A stretch of DNA of 64,000 nt from Acidovorax_G lacteus (GTDB lineage Bacteria; Pseudomonadota; Gammaproteobacteria; Burkholderiales; Burkholderiaceae_C), in assembly GCF_039540375.1 (NCBI RefSeq), contig NZ_BAABEX010000007.1, positions 1 to 64,000 of the forward strand, in the 5' to 3' direction. This document shows, one piece after another, positions 18,091 to 27,232 of this stretch. The notes below the pieces were generated by a model. That model was not told where the DNA came from. It ran no database searches and saw nothing but the letters and a program-made list of their open reading frames with translations. The stretch's first letter is position 1; the number at the start of each line of letters is the position of its first letter. Both the position numbers and the translations under genes were made by a program.

Positions 18091-18888
18091 ATGCTTGTCC
18101 GATTGTTTTGCCGCCAGGCCGCCCGCGTTGTCGGGGCGGCTTTGCTCGGGGGGCTGCTGGGCGCAGCGGTGGCCGCCCCGGCTGCGTCCTCGTCCGCCCC
18201 CTTCGCTGCTTCCGCGCCTGCGGCCCGCACCACAGCCGTCGATGCCTCGATGGCCCCGCGCGTGCTGGCCTGCACCGTCTGCCACGGCAAAGAGGGGCGC
18301 TCCACCCCCGACGGCTACTTTCCGCGCATTGCGGGCAAGCCTGCCGGCTACCTGGCCAACCAGTTGCTCAATTTCCGCGACGGGCGGCGCAGCTACCCGC
18401 AGATGACCTACCTCATCGAGCACCTGACCGACGACTACCTGCGCGAGATGGCCGCGTACTTTGCGGCGCTGGACCTGCCGTACCCGCCGCCCGCTCGGTT
18501 GGACGTGTCTGCCGCGCAGATCGAGCGCGGCCGTGCGCTGGTGCACCAGGGCGATCCGTCGCGCCAGTTGCCCGCCTGCGTGCAGTGCCACGGCGGCAGC
18601 ATGACCGGGGTGGCGCCCTCCATCCCGGGGCTGCTGGGCCTGCCGCGCGACTACCTCAACAGCCAGCTCGGCGCTTGGGCCACAGGCCAGCGCCGCGCCC
18701 ATGCGCCCGATTGCATGGCCGACATCGCCCGCCGCATGACGGCCGAGGACGTGAGCGCTGTATCCGCCTGGCTGGCCAGCCAGCCGGTGCCGGGCCGGGG
18801 CCATCCGGCCACGCACCTGCCAGCGCCGCTGCCGCTGCGTTGCGGCGGGGTGGACGATGTGCGCATCGCCCCCGGGGGCCGCTCATGA
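18091..18888 (+). CDS. Di-heme cytochrome c (c4-like), exported
   Basis: 265 residues. A signal peptide (about 1-28, ending GAAVAAPA) and an Ala/Ser-rich linker precede two heme-binding motifs, CTVCH and CVQCH, each in a class I cytochrome c domain of about 90 residues; possible distal methionines lie in PQMTYLI and CMADIARRMTAEDV. It should carry electrons in the periplasm. Its stop overlaps the start of the tri-heme cytochrome gene (ATGA at 18885-18888), so the two are coupled. No dehydrogenase or oxidase subunit is adjacent. Confidence 0.88.
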   Translation: MLVRLFCRQAARVVGAALLGGLLGAAVAAPAASSSAPFAASAPAARTTAVDASMAPRVLACTVCHGKEGRSTPDGYFPRIAGKPAGYLANQLLNFRDGRRSYPQMTYLIEHLTDDYLREMAAYFAALDLPYPPPARLDVSAAQIERGRALVHQGDPSRQLPACVQCHGGSMTGVAPSIPGLLGLPRDYLNSQLGAWATGQRRAHAPDCMADIARRMTAEDVSAVSAWLASQPVPGRGHPATHLPAPLPLRCGGVDDVRIAPGGRS

Positions 18889-20171
18889 GCGCGCGCCGTT
18901 TTCGCAAGGCCTGGCTGGGCGCCGGGCTGCTGGCACTGGCCATGCTGGCCGCAGCCTGGGTGGCGTGGATCAACCAGGCGGGCGAGGCCCCGCTGGGCCC
19001 CGACGCCGCACCCGACACCCCGGCCCAGGTGGAGCGCGGCGCCTACCTGGCCCGCGTGGGCAACTGCATGGCCTGCCACACCACCGTGGGCGGGGCCGCC
19101 TACGCGGGCGGGCGCGGTATCGAAACGCCGTTTGGCGTGGTGTTCAGCTCCAATCTCACGGCGCATCCTGAACATGGGGTGGGCCGCTGGACGCGCGATG
19201 CGTTCTGGCGTGCGATGCACCACGGTCGCTCGCGCGATGGGCGGCTGCTGTACCCCGCCTTTCCGTACACCGAATACACACGCATCACGCGCGAGGACTC
19301 GGACGCGCTGCTGGCCTATCTGCGCACCGTGCCCGCGGCCGATACGCCCCAGCGCGCGCACGCGCTGCGCTTTCCGTACAACACGCAGGCCGCGCTGGCC
19401 GTGTGGCGGGCGCTGTACTTCCGCCCGGCCGAGCACACTCCTGACCCCGCGCAATCGGCCGACTGGAACCGCGGCGCCTACCTGGTGCAGGGCCTGGGCC
19501 ACTGCGCCGCCTGCCACGCACCGCGCAATGCGTTGGGGGCCACGCAAGCGGCCGAACGCCTGGGCGGAGGGCTGATCCCGGTGCAGAACTGGTATGCACC
19601 GGCGCTGAACCGCGAAGACGAGGGCGGCCTGCAGCACTGGACCGAAGCCGACGTGGTGGCGCTGCTGCGCACCGGCGTGGCACCGGGCGCATCGGTGATC
19701 GGCCCCATGGCCGAGGTGGTGTTCCGCAGCACGCAATACCTGAGCGACGAGGACGTGCGGGCCATGGCCGTGTACCTGCAGGCCTTGCCACCCGAAGGCG
19801 AGGCGCGGCCCAAGCCCGCCGCACCCCCGGCGGCCGTGATGGCGCGCGGTGCCAAGGTGTACGAGGCCCAGTGCGCCCAGTGCCACGGCAGCGACGGCCG
19901 CGGCGAGCCTGGGGCGTTTCCGGCGCTGGCGGGCAATCGCGCGGTGCTGCTACACGACCCGACCAATGTGGTGCGCGTGTTGCTGCTGGGGGGCTATCCG
20001 CCCGCCACGGCGGGGCATCCGCGCCCGCATGGCATGCCGCCGTTCCAGCAGGTGCTGGGCGACGAAGACATCGCGGCGGTGACCAGCTTTGTGCGCAACA
20101 GCTGGGGCAATCAGGCGCCTGGAGTCGGTACCATGGAGATCTACCGCGCCCGCGAGCGGCGCGGCCTCTGA
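18885..20171 (+). CDS. Tri-heme cytochrome c, membrane-anchored or exported
   Basis: 428 residues. An N-terminal hydrophobic segment (about 10-30) is followed by three CxxCH motifs, CMACH, CAACH and CAQCH, spaced as in the cytochrome subunits of alcohol, gluconate and sorbitol dehydrogenases (AdhB/GndC-like). Such subunits pass electrons from a periplasmic dehydrogenase to ubiquinone, but no dehydrogenase gene is next to it, so the donor is unknown. It follows the di-heme gene with an ATGA overlap and is followed after 10 bases by a thioredoxin-like gene. Confidence 0.88.
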   Translation: MSARRFRKAWLGAGLLALAMLAAAWVAWINQAGEAPLGPDAAPDTPAQVERGAYLARVGNCMACHTTVGGAAYAGGRGIETPFGVVFSSNLTAHPEHGVGRWTRDAFWRAMHHGRSRDGRLLYPAFPYTEYTRITREDSDALLAYLRTVPAADTPQRAHALRFPYNTQAALAVWRALYFRPAEHTPDPAQSADWNRGAYLVQGLGHCAACHAPRNALGATQAAERLGGGLIPVQNWYAPALNREDEGGLQHWTEADVVALLRTGVAPGASVIGPMAEVVFRSTQYLSDEDVRAMAVYLQALPPEGEARPKPAAPPAAVMARGAKVYEAQCAQCHGSDGRGEPGAFPALAGNRAVLLHDPTNVVRVLLLGGYPPATAGHPRPHGMPPFQQVLGDEDIAAVTSFVRNSWGNQAPGVGTMEIYRARERRGL

Positions 20172-20181
20172 GGCCCCCTGC

Positions 20182-20571
20182 GTGACCGAATTGTCTGCCC
20201 CCCCTGTATCGACCGACAACACCCAGCCCGCTTCGCACTGGTGGGTGGTGTGCCTGTGCGCGGGTTGGTGCGGCACTTGCCGTGAGTACCGGGCGCTGTT
20301 CGACGGCCTGGCCGCTGCGGCTTCGCCCTACGAGCGTTGGCTGTGGGTGGATATTGAAGACGATGAAGACCTGACCGGCGACCTCGACGTGGAGACCTTT
20401 CCCACGCTGCTCATCGGAGAGGGGGGCAACGCCCGTTTTCTCGGGCCGCTGCTGCCGCAAGCCGCAGTGTTGGAGCGTCTGCTGGAGAGCCTGCGCGCCA
20501 GCGCCGGGCGTCCGGGCACCGACCCGCAGGCCCAGGCGCTGCTGGCACGCATCCAGCAAGCGCACGCCTGA
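20182..20571 (+). CDS. Thioredoxin-like protein
   Basis: 129 residues with a thioredoxin fold: redox motif WCGTC (C30, C33), then VDIEDDEDLTGDLDVETFPTLLI with the cis-proline of the fold. No signal peptide, so probably cytoplasmic; the GTG start at 20182 is chosen because it follows the cytochrome stop closely, though upstream in-frame sequence exists. The C-terminus has a short extension (about 100-129) beyond the fold. Its place behind two c-type cytochromes invites a link with heme or thiol redox, but a cytoplasmic protein would not act on them directly. Confidence 0.78.
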   Translation: MTELSAPPVSTDNTQPASHWWVVCLCAGWCGTCREYRALFDGLAAAASPYERWLWVDIEDDEDLTGDLDVETFPTLLIGEGGNARFLGPLLPQAAVLERLLESLRASAGRPGTDPQAQALLARIQQAHA

Positions 20572-20607
20572 AGCGCTGCGCGCGGCGCAGGCCCTGGCCC
20601 GTGATGG

Positions 20608-20630
20608 GCATCGCCTCTTGCGGGCGATGC
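20608..20630. terminator. Hairpin between convergent genes
   Basis: GCATCGCC (20608-20615) pairs with GGCGATGC (20623-20630) across a seven-base loop in the gap between the thioredoxin-like gene and the convergent GH135-like gene. There is no T-run on either side, so termination is only a suggestion. Confidence 0.45.
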
Positions 20631-20650
20631 GGTGGCGCGGCTGCCGGCCT

Positions 20651-21817
20651 TCAGCAGGCAGGCAGGGCTGTGCCCTGGTTGACCGCGCCCACCGTCTGCA
20701 CCAGCGTGTTCCAGTACGGGGGCAGCCCTGCCCACGGATTGCCCGTGTTGGTCGCAAAGTCGTATTCGAGCGAGGTCATGAACACATGGCCGACATTGGA
20801 GCTGGCCAGGGCGGCGCGTTGCACAGCCGCCTGCATGTCGCCGCAGGTCAGGGTGTCGTGCACCAGCACGGCGTTGCGGCGGTTGGGCTGGGCCACCATC
20901 CAGCCATTGTTCGGCAGGGGGGCGTAGGTCCGGAACGCGCTGTTGCGCCCTTCAAAGGTGACCAGCGTGTCGGCCACCGTGGCGTAGTCGGCCACCGGCC
21001 ACATGCCGGGGTTGCCAATGACGCGCAGCGCTGGGTCGCGCGACTTGATGTGGTCGTAGATCGCGCGGTAGAACGCCAGCCGGTCTGTGGTGGCGGCCAT
21101 CTCGTCAATGAAGAACCCGCTGACCATGCCGCGCCCGTACAGGCTCAGGTACGCGTCGATGTTGGCCCGGATGCTGTCGAGCGAACGGGTGCCTGTGCCG
21201 TAGCGGGTGAACACATAGCCCACCACTGCGCCGCCGGCCGCCGTAAAAGCCGACGCCGCGCGCTGGATGTTGGCGTCAGCACTGGTAAAAACGCCGTTGG
21301 CCGGGTTCAGGATGGCCGTGATGCGCACACCCGGCTGGGCTTGTGCTGCGGTGGCCAGCGCTTCCCAATCGCGAGTGCCATTGCCGCTGGGGTAGAAGTA
21401 GGCGGGCACCAGCACTTCGAGCGGTTGCGGCGTGGGGCGTACCCACACCGTGCGCTGCGCAGACGCGGTTTGCCCCGACACGCTGACGCTGGCCTGCAGG
21501 GTCACCGCGCCCACCGGGGCTGCGCTCCACGAGAGACTGGCCTGGCCGGTCTGGGTGCGGGCCGTTCCCGCTGACAATGCGTTGGCCGAAAAGCTCACCA
21601 CGGTGCCGTTGTCCACCACCGCATCGCCTGCGAAGGCGCGCACGGCCAGTGCCAGCGTCTGGCCTTGGTTGGCGACGCTGTCTGGTGCGGGTTGCAGGAA
21701 TTCCACCCGCACAGCGGGCGCTGCGGGCTCGCTGCTGCCTCCGCCACAGGCCGCAAGGCCGCCCGCCAGGGCCAGCAGGGGCCAGAAAAACGTGGGGGTG
21801 GTGCGGCGCGTGGGCAT
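20651..21817 (-). CDS. Spherulin-4 / GH135-like lipoprotein next to the pel operon
   Basis: 388 residues. A lipoprotein signal ends LAAC (C24) followed by GGGSSEPAAP. Residues about 36-127 look like an Ig-like beta domain; about 135-388 match the spherulin-4 family, starting LVPAYFYPSGNGTRDW. The best-known member of that family, fungal Sph3 (GH135), cleaves galactosaminogalactan using an adjacent Asp-Glu pair and a Glu some 55 residues later; here FFIDEM gives D238-E239 and TFEG gives E289. It lies on the same strand 83 bases downstream of pelG. Inferred role: envelope hydrolase acting on the GalNAc-containing Pel polymer. Family is fairly sure, substrate is inference. Confidence 0.78.
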   Translation of the reverse strand: MPTRRTTPTFFWPLLALAGGLAACGGGSSEPAAPAVRVEFLQPAPDSVANQGQTLALAVRAFAGDAVVDNGTVVSFSANALSAGTARTQTGQASLSWSAAPVGAVTLQASVSVSGQTASAQRTVWVRPTPQPLEVLVPAYFYPSGNGTRDWEALATAAQAQPGVRITAILNPANGVFTSADANIQRAASAFTAAGGAVVGYVFTRYGTGTRSLDSIRANIDAYLSLYGRGMVSGFFIDEMAATTDRLAFYRAIYDHIKSRDPALRVIGNPGMWPVADYATVADTLVTFEGRNSAFRTYAPLPNNGWMVAQPNRRNAVLVHDTLTCGDMQAAVQRAALASSNVGHVFMTSLEYDFATNTGNPWAGLPPYWNTLVQTVGAVNQGTALPAC

Positions 21818-21900
21818 GGTCGGGTCTGGAGCAAAAGGTCAAAAACCAGACCATACCGAAATCTGCATCGCTTCGGGGGCTGCCAGACCCCGCGCCAAGG

Positions 21901-23274
21901 CTATTGCAGCATGAAGGTCTCGTATTCGAGCCGGTTCAGCTGCCGCGACAGCAGATACAGGCCCGTGCACAGCGTCAGCAGCGTGGACAGCGCAAAGCCG
22001 TAGCCGTACAGGGCCGCGCCTGCGTACAGCGTGAAACCCGTGAGTGCGATGTTGAGCAGCACGAACTGCAGGCACAGCAACAGCACCACGCGCCGCTGGT
22101 CGAGATAGAAAAACACGTTGAGCACCGCCATCAGGCCCACCTGCAGGCCTGCACCGATCACCTGCACATGCAGCAGCGGAAGGTACAGGCGCGAGATACC
22201 CAGCCAGGACAGCAGCCACGGGCCCGCCACGAAGGTGACGAGAATGGCGAGCGTCTGGATCTTGCCGATCTCGGCCAGCCCTTGCTGGATGGAGTACACC
22301 ATTTCGTCGCGCATCGACTCGATGTATTCGAGCGATCCGCCGCTGCGCACCGCGTCGTAGAACTTGTCGTAGTACTCGACGAAGTCGGTCTCGATCCGCA
22401 CCAGAAACACCGCCATGCCCGGAATGATGGACAAGTAGGCCAGGAACACCGGAATGTCGTAGATCACCGACGCACGCAGCGCACCGATGATGGGCTCCGA
22501 CGTAGGGGTGAAGTACCAGAACATGAACTTGTCAGCCCAGATGCCCAGGTTGTAGAGCAGCCCGATGGCCATCAGCGAGGGGTACAGCAGGCGCTTGTCC
22601 GCAAAGTTGAAGGCGATGAGGGGGCCGGGTGTATTGAACTCGCGCACCACCAGCACCCACATGCCCACCAGCAACACAAAGTTGCCCAGTACAAAGCCCC
22701 CGAGCAAGCCTTCGAGGCCCCAGGGGCGCATCAACAACGCACTGACCACGATGAGGGTGTAGGCCATCGCGAACAGCCCGACGATGGCCTTGTAGCGCTT
22801 CATGCCGGACAGCAGCACAGTGAGCACCCATACGGCGCACATCAGCGTGAAGCCCGCAAGCATCAGCAGGCGATAGAGCACGCCTTCGTTGTCCAGCACG
22901 GTGAACAGGCCAAGCGTGCCCAGCAGCGACGACACCGCGAGCACCACCAGCAGCAGCCCGTGCAGGTTGGGCAGGATGCTGTCGCGCCGTTTCTCGAACA
23001 GCCGGTCTGAAACAAAGCGCGTGAACGCCAGTTGTACCAGGCCTGTGAGGATGAGACTGCCGGCCACGAGGTAGGTGACCGATGTCTGAAACTGCGTGAC
23101 CAGCACCGATGGCGTGACCACGCTGGCGCTGAAAATCCCGATCAGCAGGATGCCCACAATCGAGAACACCCACGGGCCCGAGCCAATCACCCCCGCGTAG
23201 GCATAGGCCTGCAGCAGGCTCACCAGCGTGTTCCTGCGCAGCATCTTGCGCAGCTCAAAACCAATACCTGCCAT
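21901..23274 (-). CDS. pelG: Pel polysaccharide inner-membrane transporter PelG
   Basis: 457 residues with about twelve hydrophobic helices, beginning MAGIGFELRKMLRRNT, the PelG signature. It is a MOP/MATE-like membrane protein that forms the Pel synthase-export complex with PelD, PelE and PelF and is thought to move the polymer across the inner membrane. The start codon overlaps the pelF stop (ATGA, 23272-23275). It is the last canonical pel gene. Confidence 0.93.
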   Translation of the reverse strand: MAGIGFELRKMLRRNTLVSLLQAYAYAGVIGSGPWVFSIVGILLIGIFSASVVTPSVLVTQFQTSVTYLVAGSLILTGLVQLAFTRFVSDRLFEKRRDSILPNLHGLLLVVLAVSSLLGTLGLFTVLDNEGVLYRLLMLAGFTLMCAVWVLTVLLSGMKRYKAIVGLFAMAYTLIVVSALLMRPWGLEGLLGGFVLGNFVLLVGMWVLVVREFNTPGPLIAFNFADKRLLYPSLMAIGLLYNLGIWADKFMFWYFTPTSEPIIGALRASVIYDIPVFLAYLSIIPGMAVFLVRIETDFVEYYDKFYDAVRSGGSLEYIESMRDEMVYSIQQGLAEIGKIQTLAILVTFVAGPWLLSWLGISRLYLPLLHVQVIGAGLQVGLMAVLNVFFYLDQRRVVLLLCLQFVLLNIALTGFTLYAGAALYGYGFALSTLLTLCTGLYLLSRQLNRLEYETFMLQ

Positions 23275-24806
23275 CAGTGCACCTCGGCCGATCGGGCGAA
23301 GGCGTCTTCGTACACCTTGCGGTACCGGTCAAACATCATCGTATCTGTGTAGTACCGTTCGACCCGCGCAATGGCCGCGCGGCTGGCGGCCTCCCAGGTG
23401 GCGGTGTCCTGCAGCAGCTCTAGAGAGGCATCTGCCAGCCTCTGCGGGTCGGCGATGGGGACGATCCGGCCCGAGGCACCCAGTGCCCGGTCGTCATCGT
23501 CCAGTCCTTCGACGAGCTGCCGGCACGAGCCCACATCGGTGCTGACCACGGGCACTCCGGCGGCATAGCCTTCCAGAATCACCAGCGGCAGCGCTTCGCT
23601 GATCGACGACAGGATGGTCAGCCCGATGCGCGGCATCAGGTCTTCCACCTTCTGGAAGCCCAGGAACTTGACCTGCGATTCCAGCCCCAGGCTGCGCACG
23701 AGGTTGTGGCATTCCTGGGCGTAGGCCGGGTCCTCTTCGGCCGGGCCTGCGATCCAGCCTTCGGCTTCGGGCATCTGGTTGACCACACGGCGCATCGCGC
23801 GGATGAAGGTCTTGATGTCCTTGATGGGCACAACGCGGCCGATCAGGCACAGCACAGGCGGCGGCGTGGCAGGGCGCTTGGCCCGCATCGGTACAAAGCG
23901 CGACAACTGGATGCCGTTCGGGATGTTGAAGGTGCGCTCCGGACGAGCGCCGTCGGTGACCTGGCGCAGCCGGTTCGCTTCGTACAGCGCAATGATTGGA
24001 TCGGCCGCGTCATAGCAGAAGAACCCCAACCATTCGAAAAACTGGATCCACATTTGCCGGAAGTACGACAGCTCCGTCGGATCGCGCTGAAAGACGTTGC
24101 GGTTGTCCCGGATCCACTCGCTCTTGAAGAGGTCGATCTTGCGTTCTTTGGTATAGATGCCGTGTTCCGAGAGGATCAACGGGATCTTGCGACTGCGGCT
24201 CAGGAGTGCTCCCAGGTAGCCCGCGTAGCCTGTGGAAGCGCAGTGCACGACCTTTACCGGAATCAGCTCACGGGCCACCTTGGACAGCATCCACAGGGGC
24301 TGGTACATGATGCGCACCGTCCAGAAGAAATCGACGAAGGACGGATCGGTGCAGTGGCGGCGGTAGCTGTCGCAGATGATCTCCCAGGCGCGCTCGCTGT
24401 AGAGAAAATCGTCGAGCTGCAGCTTGCCCCCGGGCTCCATGTGTCGCGTGATCTCCTGAAAGATGGACATGGCCGCCTCGCGGCCACCGGCGTTCTCGAA
24501 GCGATCCAGCAGTTGCCGCACGAGCTCGAAGGCTTCGCGATCTCCTTTGCGGCGCGCGGGTAGCCCGTGGGCGCCCAGGTGTCCGTACAGGTAGTGCTCT
24601 TCAAAGTGCACCACGTTGTCCGGCAGCTGGTAGCGGAAGGCCTGGTAGTCGTCTCTTCGGCTGCCCAGGAAAACGATGGCGAAGCGGTACTCGGGGTAAG
24701 CGCGGATGATCTGGTTGATCCAGCTGGACACCCCTCCGCTCACGTACGGAAAGGTGCCCTCCAGAATCAGTGCGATATCGGCGTCCTGGGCGTGGGGATG
24801 GCTCAT
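23274..24806 (-). CDS. pelF: Pel glycosyltransferase PelF
   Basis: 510-residue cytoplasmic GT4-family glycosyltransferase, the Pel polymerase, which uses UDP-GalNAc and UDP-GlcNAc. The N-terminal half has DIALILEGTFPYVSGGVSSW; the C-terminal GT-B half has LIGRVVPIKDIKTFIRA and the E...AAGVPVVSTDVGSCRQLVEG motif. ATG 24806 is used; it overlaps the pelE stop by four bases. The frame runs 17 codons further upstream inside pelE and is rejected. Confidence 0.95.
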   Translation of the reverse strand: MSHPHAQDADIALILEGTFPYVSGGVSSWINQIIRAYPEYRFAIVFLGSRRDDYQAFRYQLPDNVVHFEEHYLYGHLGAHGLPARRKGDREAFELVRQLLDRFENAGGREAAMSIFQEITRHMEPGGKLQLDDFLYSERAWEIICDSYRRHCTDPSFVDFFWTVRIMYQPLWMLSKVARELIPVKVVHCASTGYAGYLGALLSRSRKIPLILSEHGIYTKERKIDLFKSEWIRDNRNVFQRDPTELSYFRQMWIQFFEWLGFFCYDAADPIIALYEANRLRQVTDGARPERTFNIPNGIQLSRFVPMRAKRPATPPPVLCLIGRVVPIKDIKTFIRAMRRVVNQMPEAEGWIAGPAEEDPAYAQECHNLVRSLGLESQVKFLGFQKVEDLMPRIGLTILSSISEALPLVILEGYAAGVPVVSTDVGSCRQLVEGLDDDDRALGASGRIVPIADPQRLADASLELLQDTATWEAASRAAIARVERYYTDTMMFDRYRKVYEDAFARSAEVH

Positions 24807-25819
24807 GACTGCTTCCAATAATCCACGACCGGCCGCAGGCGGGGCAGGGCACTCCATTGGCTAAGCTCCTGCACCAGCGCCTGGGTGCCGCGGTAGTCAC
24901 GGCGCTCAAAGCAGATCTCCGCCTCGTAGGGCAGAACCCGTGTGGCAGGAAGTCCCAGCGCGCGGGCCCGTTGATAGGCCTGTTCGGCGTCGCTCAGGCG
25001 TCCCTGCAGGTGCAGCAGGCGACCGCGCCGCAGAACCAGGGCCGGTGTGTTTGGCTCCTCCTGCAAAACCCGATCGCAATAGCGCAAAGACTCCTGGATC
25101 GCGTGCAACCGGAGGTCGCCTTGCACGAGGTCCTGGTAGATCAGTTCCCAATACAAGTCGGAGAGCCGTCGCGCAGATTCGCTGCGGGCGGCCCGGGACG
25201 CACTGCCGTCTGCCAGGGCCTCTGCCTGGCGCAGGGCGTCCAGTTCGGCATCGATAGACCGGTTGATGCGCTTTTCAAGCGTATCCAGCATGCCGTACGC
25301 CAGCAAGCGCAGGTCTTCGCTGGGGTCGCTCAGCACGGTGCGCAACAGAGGCGATGCGACCCTGCCCGAAACATACTGAAGGGCGACCATGGCGCGCATG
25401 CGCGCAGACATGGGCGCTTGGGCATTGCCGAGGAACGAGCGCAGTCCTGCTTGGCGGAAGCTGCCTTGCATGCGCTGATGCAGATCGAACTGCGGCAGTA
25501 CGACCGAGTCGAATGCGTCGGCAAGCATGGGGCTGCGGTACACCCGCAAGGTGATCACAGCCAGCAGCACGCCGACAAAGCCAGCCACCGGAATGGCAAA
25601 ACTCAGGCAAGCCATCAGCGAAGCGACGGCCCAGCGGGGGCGCGCGCGCGCGCCTCGTACCAGTGGAAGCAGAAACAGCGACAGCAGTGCGCTGGCCAGG
25701 GCGTGCGCCGTCAGGTAGGCCACCAGGGCGGTGTTCGAGTGACCGTCCAGCGTGAGCACGCCGGTCCACGCGGCGATCTCGAGCGACAGCGCCCCGGCGC
25801 CCAGCTTATAGCTAAGCAT
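24803..25819 (-). CDS. pelE: Pel biosynthesis protein PelE
   Basis: 338 residues. Two hydrophobic regions lie in the first 100 residues, followed by a cytoplasmic helical part with TPR-like repeats near the C-terminus (PALVLRRGRLLHLQGRLSDA). PelE scaffolds the inner-membrane Pel synthase with PelD and PelG. ATG 25819 overlaps the pelD stop by eight bases; a TTG two codons earlier is the alternative. Confidence 0.9.
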   Translation of the reverse strand: MLSYKLGAGALSLEIAAWTGVLTLDGHSNTALVAYLTAHALASALLSLFLLPLVRGARARPRWAVASLMACLSFAIPVAGFVGVLLAVITLRVYRSPMLADAFDSVVLPQFDLHQRMQGSFRQAGLRSFLGNAQAPMSARMRAMVALQYVSGRVASPLLRTVLSDPSEDLRLLAYGMLDTLEKRINRSIDAELDALRQAEALADGSASRAARSESARRLSDLYWELIYQDLVQGDLRLHAIQESLRYCDRVLQEEPNTPALVLRRGRLLHLQGRLSDAEQAYQRARALGLPATRVLPYEAEICFERRDYRGTQALVQELSQWSALPRLRPVVDYWKQS

Positions 25820-27209
25820 GGGCAAGATCCTGAATACGTTGCAGGGCCTCCACAGGGGCCTGTGCAGGCAAGGGGATCACGTGGGCGAACACGCCAGACT
25901 CCGCCAGAGGCTGCCCGCTTTTTTGTTGTGACCAGTTCTCAATCCGGCTGATATACCCCTCGGCTGTGGCGGCATCTCCGAGAGGCATCAGCAGCGCCAA
26001 GACCTGCCGCTGCGGCCCTTCAATCAGCCAGCTTTCGTCCAGTTCGCGTTTGAGTCGGAGGATTTGCTGAGGCAACTCGCGCGCCACCGCGCGCGGCAAA
26101 AACTCCAGGGCCACGATGACGCTGGGAACCCGCGTGGTTTGGCCAATGTGAGCGAGACGTTGCACTTCAAAGGCGAACTCTGCAGGACACTCTGGCAGGC
26201 GCTCGATCACCGGCTGCGCGAGGGTCTGAACGGACAGACCGTCCGTGTAGTAGCCGAGCAGCAGGTTCAGCGTTTGCAGATTTTCCTCTTGCAGCGAGAA
26301 GAACGGCATCTCGTGGACGACGAGCAGCCCGTAGGTGGTGCCACCCAGGTCTTGCATGGGCGCGACGATCAGGTATTGGCTCTGTCGCTGCGAGGCCAGG
26401 GCCTGGCTGATGTGGCAGAGCTTGCCGGTTTCGAGCGCTTGTACGACGAGGGGATCGTCGAGTTGCACCGGTCGGGGCGTGCCAATCTCCGCCAGTGGTT
26501 GCGCGATCGCTGCATCGTCGACAACCGCATGAAGCGTGGCGGTCTCCAGTTGGCAGTACTGCGCCAGCAACCGAAGCAACAATTGCGCGCTTTCAGCGGG
26601 GGCATCACTGGGGCCTAGCCGCTGGAGGGACGAAAGGGCATCCCGCATCGACATCGGTCGGCCGATCAGCTCTTGCTCCAGCCGGTCATGCGATAGCCGC
26701 AGCAGGTAGTACTGTCGCACCAGGTGCTCCAGTCGCTGGTCCAGATACATCTGGACCGTTTCAGCCCGGCGCGTTCGTGCTTGCCACAGGCTCGAAAACT
26801 CGCCCACGAGCATGACCAGGATCAGGCCGCCCAGGAAGAACACCTTGGGAAACTCCGCGAAGTGCCCGATGTTCAGTGCCAGCCAGCACAGCAGCACGAT
26901 GCAGGCGCCGCCCAGGCCGGCCAACGGGCCGTACCGCAAAGCCAGAATGACGGGAGCGAGCCACACCCATGGAAAGCCTGCCTGTACGCCCAGCGGATCT
27001 TCTGCGTTGGCATACAGGCCGATCGCGACCGTCACCAGCGGCAGCAGCAGCATCTCCACGAGCATGACCGTTGGGCGGGTCTCGGTCGTGGTGAGTCGCC
27101 CCACCAGCGCCCCGGTCAACTGAAACACACGCCCCATCGTGCGTGCTTGCTCTTGCGGCGCCGCACCAACGCGGCGGCGTGCTTGCGGGGCTGTCGTGTC
27201 TTCCGTCAT
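25812..27209 (-). CDS. pelD: c-di-GMP-binding Pel regulator PelD
   Basis: 465 residues: about four membrane helices (48-138), a coiled segment, a GAF domain and a degenerate GGDEF domain. In Pseudomonas the receptor binds c-di-GMP through an RxxD inhibitory site in the GGDEF part; here RELD at R388-D391 fits, with R422 at about the spacing of the third Pseudomonas ligand. So Pel output should need c-di-GMP. ATG 27209 gives a length close to the family; a TTG at 27236 overlapping the pelC stop would add nine residues. Confidence 0.92.
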   Translation of the reverse strand: MTEDTTAPQARRRVGAAPQEQARTMGRVFQLTGALVGRLTTTETRPTVMLVEMLLLPLVTVAIGLYANAEDPLGVQAGFPWVWLAPVILALRYGPLAGLGGACIVLLCWLALNIGHFAEFPKVFFLGGLILVMLVGEFSSLWQARTRRAETVQMYLDQRLEHLVRQYYLLRLSHDRLEQELIGRPMSMRDALSSLQRLGPSDAPAESAQLLLRLLAQYCQLETATLHAVVDDAAIAQPLAEIGTPRPVQLDDPLVVQALETGKLCHISQALASQRQSQYLIVAPMQDLGGTTYGLLVVHEMPFFSLQEENLQTLNLLLGYYTDGLSVQTLAQPVIERLPECPAEFAFEVQRLAHIGQTTRVPSVIVALEFLPRAVARELPQQILRLKRELDESWLIEGPQRQVLALLMPLGDAATAEGYISRIENWSQQKSGQPLAESGVFAHVIPLPAQAPVEALQRIQDLAHA

Positions 27210-27232
27210 GTCGCAGCTCAGGCCTTGCGTGG

